A DNA stretch of 64,000 nt. It comes from Perca fluviatilis. Taxonomy: Eukaryota > Chordata > Actinopteri > Perciformes > Percidae. Positions 24,431 to 35,742 of this stretch are shown piece by piece. A program made the position numbers and the translations under genes. The notes beneath the pieces were generated by a model that had not been told where the DNA came from, ran no database searches, and was given only the letters and a program-made list of their open reading frames with translations. Location: the NCBI RefSeq assembly GCF_010015445.1, contig NC_053121.1, positions 33,059,934 to 33,123,933 of the forward strand, given 5' to 3'. Every line of letters starts with the position of its first letter. Positions within the stretch are counted from its first letter, which is position 1.

Positions 24431-24954
24431 CAGTACAGGCCAAAAGTTTGGACACACCTTCTCATTCAATGTGTTTCTTTATTTTCATGACTCTTTACAT
24501 TGTAGATTCTCACTGAAGGCATCAAAACTATGAATGAACACATATGGAATTATGTACTTAACAAAAAAGTGTGAAATAACTGAAAACATGTCTTATATTT
24601 TAGATTCCTCAAAGTAGCCACCCTTTGCTTTTTTTGATAACTCTGGTGTTCTCTCAATGAGCTTCATGAGGTAGTCACCTGAAATGGTTTTACCTTCACA
24701 GGTGTGCTTTGTCAGGGTTAATTAGTGGAAGTTTTTCCTTCATTAATAAAAAAGCAAAGGGTGGCTACTTTAAAGAATCTAAAATATAAGACATGTTTTC
24801 AGTTATTTCACACCTTTTTGTTAAGTACATAATTCCATATGTGTTCATTCATAGTTTTGATGCCTTCAGTGAGAATCTACAATGTAAATAGTCATGAAAA
24901 TAAAAAGGAAACGCATTGAATGAGAAAGTGTGTCCAAACTTTTGGCCTGTACTG
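24431..24954. mobile_element. Tc1/mariner-type MITE, copy 1
   Basis: Starts CAGTACAGGCCAAAAGTTTG and ends with its inverse, flanked by TA on both sides (24429-24430 and 24955-24956), the Tc1/mariner target site. The arms are about 200 bp each (24431-24631 and 24752-24954) and nearly mirror-identical. Only about 120 bp of unrelated centre remains, so the whole transposase gene has been deleted. A truncated second copy is at 33293. Confidence 0.92.
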
Positions 24955-24956
24955 TA

Positions 24957-25489
24957 ATTGCGCTTCTAATGTCTCCTCCTGGAAAGAAAAAATCCTTCAA
25001 AACCATCACTTTATTAAATGTCCATGTCTTCATTTAGGTCATCCTTGCCAGGACACCAATTAGCTTCAAGGTATATGTAGTTTGTGTTTTAAAAAAGAAC
25101 AATCTGTAATCCTAATAAACAAAGGTCTAACACCGAAATTAAAAACCAGCTAGGAGAGGGGAAGCAGCTGTCAGTCAGTACAAAAGGCCTGTCAAACACT
25201 ACATGACATTTACATTTAAGTTACATTTCTTATGAAATTGTTCACATAGCTGCAACTAAGGATTTTTAATTTGGATATATTTTTTCAAATTTTTTTATAA
25301 AATAGTTTGTTTTGTCCTCAAGAGATATTCAATTTACAACAATATAAAAACAGTTAAAAAACATTTAAAAAGCTGGAGCCGATTGACTTCACCGATTGTC
25401 GAGTGTAGGCTTTTGCTGTGGACCCAAGGAAGTGCAGTAGGAGCTCTTGAGATATACGGAACATATTAGTAGTACGTGACATACACATT
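24957..25489. other. Unique non-coding stretch
   Basis: AT-rich; no gene or repeat boundary recognised. Confidence 0.35.
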
Positions 25490-25497
25490 GTGTAGTG

Positions 25498-25944
25498 CAG
25501 AGATCTTCAACAGGGGGTCCGCAACCCCTAGGGGGTCCTCAGAGTCATTGCAGGGGGGGGCGCCACATTATTGTTAAATGTTTTTTTTAAATGTTTTTTT
25601 TCAAATATGTCTGAAAATATACATTAACATGAATGCAACATATTATTAGCAAAGATAAAACGGCCTATTTGTAGAAAACAACAACGAACCTCGACATACA
25701 GGCGCCTGCCACATGTATGTTTGACATTAAAACATGATATATGAATATGTAAATAGTAGCTTAGTATTTTAGGGCACCATAAAAAGGTAGGCCTCTGTGT
25801 AAAGGCTTTAGGCCACCTTACATGTTATTGTAGGCCAAGTTTAATATGCAACTTAATTTTATACAATATATGTAGTAGGGGGTCCCTGCTCCGTCTCTCT
25901 TTCAGGTTAGGGGTCCTTGGCCTTAAAAACATTGAAGACCCCTG
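25498..25944. mobile_element. hAT MITE, 447-bp family, copy 2
   Basis: Same ends as 12325-12771 (CAGAGATCTTCAACAGGGGG and TTGAAGACCCCTG) and the same 447-bp length. The flanking 8-bp direct repeat GTGTAGTG is exact (25490-25497 and 25945-25952). It again has TA at positions 4-5 and shares GTGTA with the duplication of copy 1. The interior has diverged between copies, mainly in T-rich parts. Confidence 0.92.
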
Positions 25945-25952
25945 GTGTAGTG

Positions 25953-28500
25953 TATTGAGAGGGGACCCTACTAACTGTAACACCACTGGGTACAGCATAC
26001 AGTATGTTGCTTGCTACAGATGGACCTTAAATAATGCAAATGTATATATCTTATATCTTCTATATCCTCCAGTCAGTACAAGATGACTGGAGAATATATG
26101 TAGAACTAGATACAACACCAGTACCGTCCTGATAAATACAGACATCTTCACATTCTTTCAGCAGCTTCTTGAGAGAAAAGAGACTCTCCGTTTCCCACCA
26201 AAGAACACAGTCACTACCTTTCTACTCCGTAATCCCCCCCCCCCCTAAGGCCGCTTCTTGTCCAGGTTGTTCACATGAAGTGGAAGACATCAATGCAAAG
26301 AATCAGCTTCTCTACTTCCTCTATTGACTGTGTCATCATCTTAACAACTCCTCATCGATCCGCCCCTCACTGACCTCATCTGATCTGCTCCTCCACACCT
26401 CTGGTTTAAGCCAATTAGGCTCCACCTTGTAAAGGTCTTCTGCTAAGGTGGTCAGGAAACACTGGGACCAAAGCCCAGGACTGATTCACCGCCCTGCTTG
26501 GATAATTGCTTCAACCACAGTGAGAGTTTAGAAAGTATCACTTGTACGTTTCTTTCCTTTAAAAACTTCTTTCTCCCGATTTTTTGAAAAAGCAGTGATT
26601 TCAGAAAAAGACTGCATCCACAAAGTTAATATTACGATTTATATTGAATGAAGACACTTTATGTAACACTACATTGCATGAAATAATAGAGGATGATATA
26701 TAGAGCAGGACACAATTGGTATATTATTTTTTTTTTTACATTTATTGTGATAAAATGTGGTTCAGACATTCATGTTTCCTTCAGGATGAATTCTAATAAC
26801 GTCAGATGACTTCTGACTTTTCATCTAGGTTTTCTTTTATGACCAAATATGTACTTATTTTATTTGTAAGGGGCCGTGTACAATATTACACAAATGTTCC
26901 CATTTTATGTATTGTACCTGAGTTGGCTATCTTAAAAGGGGCTGTACTCTAAACACTAAAGAAAAAGGCTGGGATTGCCTCCACAAGTCTGTTCCCCAAT
27001 TTGTGAAAAACAGATGTTTTGCACACATGAAAGTTGAAGATCTTTTTTTTTTAACAGAATTTGAAAAAGGATAGAAGAATACTCCGCTGTGCAATGTATT
27101 TAACTGTCCCACTGGCAAATCTTAAAATTTCAAATCCAAACCTAAATCCTGACTCTGAATCTTAACCCTTGAAATCCATACTTTTAATTCCTAAATCCCC
27201 AGTAAAAAATCTTTTAAAATAACCTCACTCTACATAAATCCTAAATACAGCAGCTCCTCTGGCTGGTCGGTACCCCTCAGGAAGAGTTTAGATGGATGTG
27301 GATTTATTTGCCCCATTTTGTTACTGCTGTTGTTTCACTAATAAACACATGTCTTATGATCTCTATCATGTTGAATATTAGGGTTTTGCTCAAACCCGGG
27401 ACATTTGTCGGAAAGTATCTGTAGTGGGACACTAATGCTTTCCCTCCCCTCAGGTACAGTATTACTTAGAGGAGGAGGCTGGTTGTTGTGGGTATGTGAG
27501 AAGAATAATGGTACTGAAGTAAAACAACGTGCTCAGCATGTTAAATGCTAACATTTTAAATAAAGAATGAATGGATATAAAAATGTAATCATCGGACTCT
27601 TGTGAATGAATGCATCTAGCTGCTTCAGGTCTAACCATCTCTCTGCTCTGGCCTTGGTGGCACATTGAGTCGAGGCTTTCGATCAAATGATTTCTTCGGA
27701 AGGCGGTTGAAGTCATTTTCTCCACACTGCAATTTAGAGAGTGAGATGCACAAACAATCTAAGTTGAAGTAGAAAAAGAAAACAAAGGGAAATCACTTAC
27801 TGCGATTTCGAGCACGCACACTAAATGCAGGAAAATGTTCCCTTCTCTTCAGTGCTGAGTAGAACAAGAGCCTGTAACAGGCAGGAGCATTTATCTGCTT
27901 TCTCAAGGGCCGCTCAACTTGACGTCGAATTCACCCAGGGTACCATTAAGCTGCTTTTTAATCACCCAGGTGCTGAGAAAAGTGAAGCAGCTGCGCCTGT
28001 TGGGATTTCAGAGAGCTGAATGTGCTGTTGAGTTTAATATGTAGGGCAAGGCACTTTTCACCAGCAGGGTTGAGGGTTCATTTCCCAGAGGCACTGCCCA
28101 CAGATAACACATAAAGAGTGTGCTTCATTTCAGTACCATTGTGTTTGTTCTGCTGATGGGGAGGATAGTAATTGGGTAATTAGATTAGAGACAGTCTTGT
28201 GACCCAAAGCTTTTTGGTTCAATCGTCCCAATGAGCTGGGAAATCAGCTGGATGAGTAATAGTCATCTTCTTGTTTGTTCCAGTGGTACATCCAGTGGAG
28301 AATGAGATTTATGCAGCTTCATTGTGAATAAAGATACAGTAACAAATGATCAAATTAAAATAATTAAAATAGTAAGTAATAGATTTCAACGGTGTGGTTC
28401 CGGAAGTAAAAATCCCTTTGGTTTTCTCCATAAGGATTTTGATTATCAGCCATAATATCTAAACCATCCAAGGTAGACTTACCATGTGAAACGAAAGTTT
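25953..28500. other. Unique non-coding stretch
   Basis: No gene recognised. Contains a C12 run (26236-26247), a T tract near 26729 and a short AAATCCTAAAT-rich stretch around 27125-27245. Frames at 27462-27725 (minus) and 27825-28019 (plus) carry no motif I recognise. Confidence 0.4.
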
Positions 28501-28504
28501 CTGC

Positions 28505-29995
28505 TCTTGTCGACATACTATGCTATGACTTTGATTTTTTTCTTCATACTATACTATGACTTTTTATGACTTTGACATGTATTATGACTTTTTTCACTCT
28601 TTTAGTCATTCTATACTATGAACGTTTTTGTCAATACTTTACTATGACTTTTTTCGATATACTATACTATGACTTTTTATGACTTTTTCGACATACTATA
28701 CTATGACTTTTTTTTACTCTTTTAGTCATACTATACTATGACTTTTTTCCACATGCTGTACATTGACTTTTTTATCACTTTTTCGACATACTATACTGAC
28801 TCTTTTTGTCATACTGTACCATGATTTTTTTTCAACATGCTATACTATGAATTTTTATCACTTTTTCAACAAACTATACTATGCCTTTTTATCACTTTTT
28901 CACTTTTTTTCGACATACTATACTATGACTTTTTAATCACTTTTTTTGACATACTATACTGTGTCTTTTTTATCACTTTTTTCGACATTGAATACCAGGA
29001 CTTTTTTCAACATACTATACTATGACTCTTTTCATCATACTATACCATAAATATTTTCGACATGCTATACTTTGACGTTGAATATTGAATACTATGACTT
29101 TTTTCGATATAATATGACTTTTATATCACTTTTTTCAGCATACAATACTATGACTTTTATATATACTATACTGTCTTGACTTTTTCGACATACTACCCTA
29201 AGACTTTTTCATCACTTCTTTCAACATACTATGACTTTTTTGTCACTTTTTTCAACATACTATACGACAAATTTTCGCCATACTATACTATGACTTTAAT
29301 ATACTATACTATGACTTTTCTTACTTTTTAGACATACTATACTATGACTTTTGATTCTTTTCTTCATACTATATTTTGACTTTTTTATCACTTTTTTCGA
29401 CAAACTATACTATACATTTATCACTTTTTTTGACATTGAATACTATGATTTTTTTTCGTAATACTATACTATGACTTTATGAATTTTTCAACATACTATA
29501 CTATGAATTTTATATCACTTTTTTGGACATACTATGCTATAAATTTTTTCGTAATACTATGCTATGACTTTTTCAACACAGTTTTTTTAAATAGAAAATA
29601 AAACTATAATAAATAAAAACTAAAATATATATTTATATATATTCTTAAAGCTGCACTTTCAAAACTTAAATAAACCATGTTAAAAAAAAAGCTGCACTTT
29701 CATATAGTGCTTTGTAGTTTTGCTTATTTAAAGCTAATGTACTTGCACTTACTACTAGTTGTCTGGAGTGTGCACCTTCAGGGTTGAATGCACTTAATTG
29801 TAAGTTGCTTTAGATAAACGCGTCAGCTGATGACATGTAATGTAATGTAATATACTCTGATTTTTGCATCACTTTTTTCGACATACCATGATTTTTTCAT
29901 AATTGTTTTCGGCATGCGATACTATGACTTTTTTATCACTTTTTTCGACATACTATACCATGATTTTTACATAGTATACTTTGACTTTTTTATCA
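28505..29995. repeat. AT-rich minisatellite array, about 1.2 kb of units
   Basis: Tandem, imperfect units built on CATACTATACTATGACTTTT followed by TTATCACTTTTTTCGA, with period varying from about 18 to 46 bp because parts of the unit are dropped. The array fills 28505-29580 and resumes at 29855-29995 after an insertion. CATACTATACTATG is almost self-complementary, so each unit could fold. Long frames such as 28837-29025 merely read the repeat. Confidence 0.9.
29590..29856 (+). mobile_element. Retroelement 3' tail inserted in the minisatellite
   Basis: Interrupts the array with non-satellite sequence ending TAAGTTGCTTTAGATAAACG, GTCAGCTGATGACATG and then TAATGTAATGTAATATA. A conserved segment with a short tandem terminal repeat is the usual 3' end of teleost LINEs and LINE-tailed SINEs. 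The body is 5'-truncated. Confidence 0.55.
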
Positions 29996-30063
29996 CTTTT
30001 GAAGAAGTTTATACAAAGATGCTTTATGGAACTGTGGTACATTTGGGTGTTGTACATAATTCT

Positions 30064-30684
30064 CAGTGACTACCTTTACATGCACATAATATTCTGGTTT
30101 ATGCCCTTATTCCGAAAAGACGATATTCTGACTAAGTTGTTTACATGGCTAATGAAAGTGAATATTCAACTAATATTCCCGTTTACATGTAGCCATGCAA
30201 AATACAATTTTTACTAGCAGTTTACCAGCGGTGGCGGACTTGTTGGACCATGCGAACCCAGCATCCCTCTTTCATTCTTCAACCAGCTTCTTGAAAAGGT
30301 CGGCGTAGCGATGTGTGCGAATATCCAAAAACCTGTTGATATCCAAGTCTTCGATAATGTTTAAAAGTAGCTGTGTTTCTCCTTCTTATCGGGTGTGCAG
30401 CCTTGCAAACTGTTGGCTGGTTGGTTTTTGTACAGCATCCATAACAACGAGCTGACCATAAGCAGTAAACAGGCAAGAGGCCGTATACTGGGTGTAAACT
30501 GATGTAAAAACCCTGATTGGGACGCATATTCCGAATTTGTGTATACGTGGCCAAAGAATCCTTCTAAAACCCGAATATTACCAGAATATCCTACATGTCT
30601 TAATCAGAAAATGCTATGTTTGGAAAAAGGCCTTATTCAGAATATCCAACCCAAATATGCTGTTTACATGACCTGAAATCACTG
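30064..30684. mobile_element. Probable DNA-transposon MITE (TTACATG family)
   Basis: Left CAGTGACTACCTTTACATGC and right (complement) CAGTGATTTCAGGTCATGTA share CAGTGA and TTACATG-like words. Inverted similarity continues patchily (ATATTCTGG, TTATTC). No clear target duplication was found, so the exact ends are provisional. No coding capacity. Confidence 0.5.
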
Positions 30685-30689
30685 GAATT

Positions 30690-30799
30690 GTTAGGTCTTT
30701 GTAAATTATAGAGTGTGATCTAGACCTACTCTATCTGTAAAGTGTCCTGAGATAACTCCTGTTATGATTTGATACTATAAATAAAATTGAATTGAATTG
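30690..30799 (+). mobile_element. LINE 3' end (GAATTGAATTG tail), copy 1
   Basis: Reads GTCTTTGTAAATTATAGAG, CTAGACCTACTCTATCTG, GATTTGATACTATAAATAAA and then ATTGAATTGAATTG. The same segment is at 57480-57645. I recognise this as a common teleost LINE terminus, probably CR1/L2-related; only the last ~110 bp is present, typical of 5' truncation. Confidence 0.7.
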
Positions 30800-31558
30800 T
30801 ATCAAATTTGAAATATTGTCATATTCGGAATAATAGTGGAATATTGTAAATGTACTCAGTGATTCCGTCGCTGTCTTCTAAAAACAGTTGTCACCTAGCA
30901 GAAATCGCTCGGATACTGTTTAAGTTCAAATGTTGATGTTTTAACAACTGAAGAAAATGTTCTCCCCTTGTGAACCACTGTGCAGTTTTCCTCAATCGGA
31001 GAGAAAAGCACTCCCAAATGTCATACTCCAATATAAGCAGCATAACATCTCATGTCATGTCCCATTTTACAGAGCTAAGATCACTTCATGCCAAACCAAG
31101 TTTCTAGAAATAACTACCTGATACAAGGTTTCTGAACAATGCATTATTCAAGGTAAAATTTGATCCGAACATTTTATTAATTAGGTCCCAGGTGTCAATG
31201 TCTAAAAAACAGAAAAGTGAAAACTAAACAAAATCCCTGCCCTGTGTAAAACAAGAGCTTCTGACTGTTGTTGTGTAACGGTTTCATCAGAGTGATCCCA
31301 GATGCAGAGGAGGCAGATGGATGTTCCACAGCTTTATTCTCACATGGAGGCATTCTAACACAATTGGGGACTCCTGAGACAAACTTTAAAACCCTCAGTG
31401 CAATGTGACAGAGTGAGGAGAGAAACACGTGCTTTCTCTCCTCTTCGGTGTAAAAAAAAGGACAAAAGGGTGAAACATTCACACTAAGGAACCTAAATAG
31501 GCAGACCACATGTGCAAACTATGAGAGCCATCAACACAGGTGAAACCACCTGTACTGA
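30800..31558. other. Unique non-coding stretch
   Basis: No gene recognised; the 104-codon minus-strand frame at 31195-31509 has no motif I recognise. Confidence 0.35.
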
Positions 31559-32360
31559 TTAAAGGAGAACTCTGGCCAATTTTTATGTTAATCTTGATAG
31601 CTATAACTATGTTAGTACTGTCGATAGCAAAAAAAACGAGCCAAATCGGTCCTAGCAAATTGCGTTTACTTCACACAAAAGCAGCCATTTTCCCCTGTTG
31701 CCATGGGAACGTAATGAAGTGACATAATTACGCGACGTGAACATCACCGAAAAGCAGGGTGTTGGGGGAATCACTTTTTTTCTCTTTTTCATTAAACCGC
31801 AGTTTTTGCAAGTTCCCGCAATTTCATCGCATAAAATTGCATAAATATCCCGCATATTCACCATTTTTTAAGAAAACGTGCCGCATAATCAAGGATTTTT
31901 GCCCGCAACAATCACAAAAAAACTCTGCATTTTTCTGGAAGGACTGACCTATATATCCATTTTGTGTGTGAATGATCTGGCGTTGGTGAGTAGGAGTCTC
32001 TGCAGTGGCGAACTGTGTGGTAGTTTCCATAGCCGGGCTAGCAGACCAGTCTGGCACCCTTGCCTCTGCTTCCTCCCCGCCTCCCTCGCCTCCTGCGGCC
32101 GACAACAATCCAATGAACGCCCGCTGGTCTGGTGGATGTCCTCCGGAGGACAGGTCATGTCTTCGTGTCTGTTAACAGGCACAAAGGCACTCTTTATCTT
32201 ATGCCCCCAAAACTGCCGTTTTAGCAGTTTTTGGACTGGGAGCTCTGGGCATTAGCTGCAGCAACTCCAGGACCGATTTGGCTCGTTTTTTTTGCTATCG
32301 ACAGTAAAATAGTTATAGCGATCAAGATTAACATAAAAATTGGCCGGAGTTCTCCTTTAA
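31559..32360. mobile_element. TTAA-flanked MITE with ~70-bp inverted ends
   Basis: The left end TTAAAGGAGAACTCTGGCC and the complement of the right end, TTAAAGGAGAACTCCGGCC, match for about 70 bp with few differences (through GCTATAACTAT and CTGTCGATAGC). Both ends include TTAA. Sequence at 31800-31946, running from CAGTTTTTGCAAG to GAAGGACTG, resembles the fragment at 1-150 and may be a second element nested inside. No transposase visible. Confidence 0.8.
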
Positions 32361-32371
32361 TACCTTTAAAA

Positions 32372-32850
32372 GTGTCAAATCTTACTTCGTTTACACGTGG
32401 CCAGCTATTTTCATAAACGGACATTTCAACCTCTCCATTTTCAAAAATAACATCGTGCACAGCTGTCAGTTTTCAGAAAAGTGTTTGTTTACACGTACCC
32501 GTGTATATATGCCGCCAATGCTGCCAAGAGCACGCCAGACCTGTAGGTGGCAGTGTAACGAGAAGCTCAAGCCCACATTAGCCAATCAGAATCCCTAAAA
32601 TAGCAACAACAGCAACAAATTACTTCCTCTCTCTTCTCTTCCGCACTTCCTTGGCTGCCTAAACCTCCGTTTGTCTCAGTTTACATGCAAACAAAGTTTT
32701 CCAAAATCTCCACTCTGGCTGGAGTTTTTAGAAAGAATCGTTTTCAGAGGCAAATTCTCAGTTTGCGTGTAAATGAAGGGCACAAACGAAGGGAAATGTC
32801 TCAGTTTTTCAAAATAACCATGTACGTTTGCTGTATCAACACACACTCAC
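32372..32850. repeat. Probable MITE rich in GTTTACACG words
   Basis: The left part carries TTCGTTTACACGTGGCC and TTTGTTTACACGTACC. The right part carries CAGTTTACATGCAAAC and, at about 32819, CCATGTACGTTTGC, roughly inverted to the left end. Several teleost DNA elements have such ends. Boundaries are uncertain and no target duplication is visible. Confidence 0.4.
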
Positions 32851-33146
32851 TCTATGTGTGGAGTATGTCTGTGTTTGACGACACAGACAGGCTGATTTCC
32901 TAACTTTCAGGAAGCTTCAGTGGTTTCTTGTATTTTGAAATGTCATCTCTGTATATAATACAATGGAGTCATAAAGCATAACTGCAATGTTTTGATAAAG
33001 TTAAAACATTTCACACATCTTTGCCTCAATTTGTGTTGAATACTTCCAATCAGTGTCTGTTTGTCTCCATTCATGTGTCGTGTCTGTTAACTGCATTCTT
33101 GTCACTTCTAAATTTGACTTTGTGTCGCTTAATGCAACAACATTTT

Positions 33147-33214
33147 TAAAACCAAGGCACCCCATCATAATGATATATCATCATAATGATATATCATCAT
33201 GATGGGGTGCCTTG

Positions 33215-33220
<6 letters not shown>
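33147..33220. repeat. 74-bp near-perfect palindrome
   Basis: TAAAACCAAGGCACCCCATC at 33147 is mirrored by its complement ending at 33220. The centre is at 33183/33184 and only isolated mismatches were found across 37 pairs. It directly abuts the (TA)n run. It could be a tiny inverted-repeat element or the product of a break-repair event at the TA tract, and it could extrude a cruciform. Confidence 0.88.

Positions 33221-33291
<71 letters not shown>
33219..33291. repeat. (TA)n microsatellite, about 36 units
   Basis: Pure TA run between the palindrome and a Tc1-type MITE that starts with TA as its target site. The frame at 33186-33398 (a string of Ile-Tyr) is an artefact of this repeat. Confidence 0.97.
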
Positions 33292-33292
<1 letters not shown>

Positions 33293-33295
<3 letters not shown>

Positions 33296-33634
33296 TACAG
33301 GCCAAAAGTTTGGACACACCTTCTCATTCAATGCGTTTCCTTTTTATTTCCATGACTATTTAAATTGTAGATTCTCACTGAAGGGATCAAAACTATGAAT
33401 GAACACATATGGAATTATGTACTTAACAAAAAAGTGTGAAATAACTGAAAACATGTCTTATATTTTAGATTCTTCAAAGTAGCCACCCTTTGCTTTTTTA
33501 TTAATAAGGGAAAAAATTCCACTAATTAACCCTGACAAAGCACACCTGTGAAGGTAAAACCATTTCAGGTGACTACCTCGTGAAGCTCATTGAGAGAACA
33601 CCAAGGGTTTGCAGAGTTATCAAAAAAAAAAAAA
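33293..33634. mobile_element. Tc1/mariner-type MITE, copy 2, truncated
   Basis: Starts CAGTACAGGCCAAAAGTTTG after TA. It follows the family arm to about 33500, then the central segment in the opposite orientation to copy 1 (24431-24954). It stops at ATCAAAAAAAA and a second (TA)n run (33635-33656), so the right arm is missing. The loss at an A/TA tract suggests replication slippage or recombination. Confidence 0.88.
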
Positions 33635-33656
33635 ATATATATATATATATATATAT

Positions 33657-35495
33657 CAGGGCAATTATACTAATACTTTCTGGGGCACACTTGTGTATAT
33701 CACTGGAGGGCTTGGTAACACTTAATTAGAATAATTCTGCTTAATTTCTTATTTTCGTTTTTCTAAGACATTGCCTGGAAATAACTAACTAAATGACTAA
33801 TTATAGGTGAAATAGAGACAATTAGGAAATTCCAATTAACTTTGAAACACTGAGCTTGCATGATCTTTAGTCAGTGCACAAAACAAAATAAATGTGACAT
33901 TTTTATACAGTTTTTTAAATAATAGATTTATGATAAATAGATATTCATTTGGGTTTAAATATAACAGTTTTCCCACCGCATTTAAATGCAACACAACTAA
34001 CTAAACAATCTCAACTAGCATCCTCCGAACATTGGCTCTTATTACAAATCACATACTGTAAATCTTTTCATAAAGGAAATTAAATGTTAGAGGTGTTCAG
34101 CTTTTTAATATGAATGATTTTGATATTTACTTCTTTGATTTGTACATGTTTTAAAAATGTAAAAGGCCAAAACACTTTCTATGCAAAATATTTTCCTAGA
34201 TTTTTAATCTGTGATTAAAAGACTATGAAATAGCCTCGTGTTCTCCTAATCTGTCCATGGCTCTTGCCAGCAGTCTGATGTCCACACCTGCTACTGCCAC
34301 TGTATGTGAACAGGTTAAAATGATCAATAACTTTTATTCTTTTAGTGTGCTTATAAAGTGACAGCTGTCATTTAAAGATTGACCATTAACAAATCAGATG
34401 AAATGTCACTGAAGTCCCATGGAAATGCACCAGATAACATATTGTTTTCTCTGACCTTGATGGGCTTCAGTGGATTGAGCTCCTTTTATTAGTAGTTTAC
34501 ATGCACAGGTTATCACGATGCTTAGCTCTTTTTCCACAGGGAGTGCTATCTTTGCCTTATCGCCCTGCGGCACGCCAGCCTCTGGGGAGCTTTGTTAAAA
34601 TTTTCATTCCATGCAGGAATGCAGCTTCTCTTTTTATAACTTGACTCGAGAGAAATGGAGGAAGCTGGAGCAGAGTTTGGAGTGGCAATGCAAGGGAAGG
34701 AAATGGATTGTAATTGGCAGATACTGAGGCAGCAGAGAGAAAGGCAGCCTTGTTGTCGTCAATATAGAGCCATTCATTTGCACCTGTGGCAATTAATAGT
34801 CAATAAAGTGGGAGATTCATTTTGTTGGTTTTATTCAGGGGAATGCACAGTGAATTTACACACACTTATTCACTCTTGGATAGAATAAGATGTTGCAGAT
34901 CATTTGTCTAGGCCAGGGTACATGCCTTTAAATTGTCATGTCACATCAGCCCATGATGCCCAGGTGCAATTGATAACATAAACGATGGCTCACTTCCAGT
35001 GTCGAACCAAGCCATACTGGTGAACCATCATGCACTATTATACCAGGAGCATGAATTTATAAAAACAGTCAAAATTCATATTGAGTGTACTCCATTTTCC
35101 AGTTTTACAATTATCACAAATGTAAAGAAATGTTTTACGGCATCAAAGCACGCACTGTGATTCATTTGACCTCTCTGCCTTTGCCTCGAAACACAACACA
35201 GACAGGAAACGGGTTGTGAATAGAGAGTGCTCTCGTTCTGGATGCTTCAAAAGAATTGGCGCCCCTGTTGTTAGCGGCATGCATTCATTAGCACCTATAC
35301 ACAGACTCATCACCACATTTAATATATTTTATGTGCTGTACATGTACTGAACATACACAGTAATGAACTATACAGTCTCTAAAGCCTTAATCAAAGTGCT
35401 TCAAATCAAATTGTTTGTGTTTTCACTACGGTCATTCCTGCTAAATAAAGGCACTTCTTGAGTTTCAACACCCACGCACCCGCTGTAGATAGTTT
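33657..35495. other. Unique non-coding stretch
   Basis: No gene or complete repeat recognised. Clean, transposon-poor sequence of this length may hold conserved regulatory DNA, but only an alignment to other fish could show that. Confidence 0.35.
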
Positions 35496-35742
35496 GGTAA
35501 CACTTTACTTTAAAGTATCTACATAAGAGTGACATGACCCTGTCATGAACGCATGACATGCTAACCCTAACCCTAACCCTAACAATAACCATAATTTGTC
35601 ATGACAAAAACCGAATGACACTTACTAAAAGAAGCGTTATATCATAAATGTCTATGACTTGTTTATAATGTTTATGACACGTTCATGACAGTGTCATGTC
35701 ACTCTTATATCGATACCTTCAAGTAAGTAAAGATGTTTAACC
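35496..35742. mobile_element. hAT-type MITE, GGTAACACTT family, copy with telomere-like core
   Basis: Starts GGTAACACTTTACTTTAAAG and ends near TTTAACC after CCTTCAAGTAAGTAAAG. It matches the intact copy at 15838 in inverted order, with a small insertion near the right end. Inside, at 35561-35583, it carries CTAACCCTAACCCTAACCC, a vertebrate telomere-type repeat. No clear 8-bp duplication was read because the right flank is a T tract. Confidence 0.82.

Noticed and set aside
28505..29995. Regularly spaced repeats resembling a CRISPR array
   Set aside because: The period varies, the units are contiguous without unique spacers of constant length, and the context is vertebrate DNA.
33186..33398. 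Ile-Tyr repeat protein
   Set aside because: It is the (TA)n tract read in frame and runs into a Tc1-type MITE.
35561..35583. True chromosome end or ancient telomere fusion
   Set aside because: Only three to four units, located at a fixed place inside a MITE family seen three times in this window.
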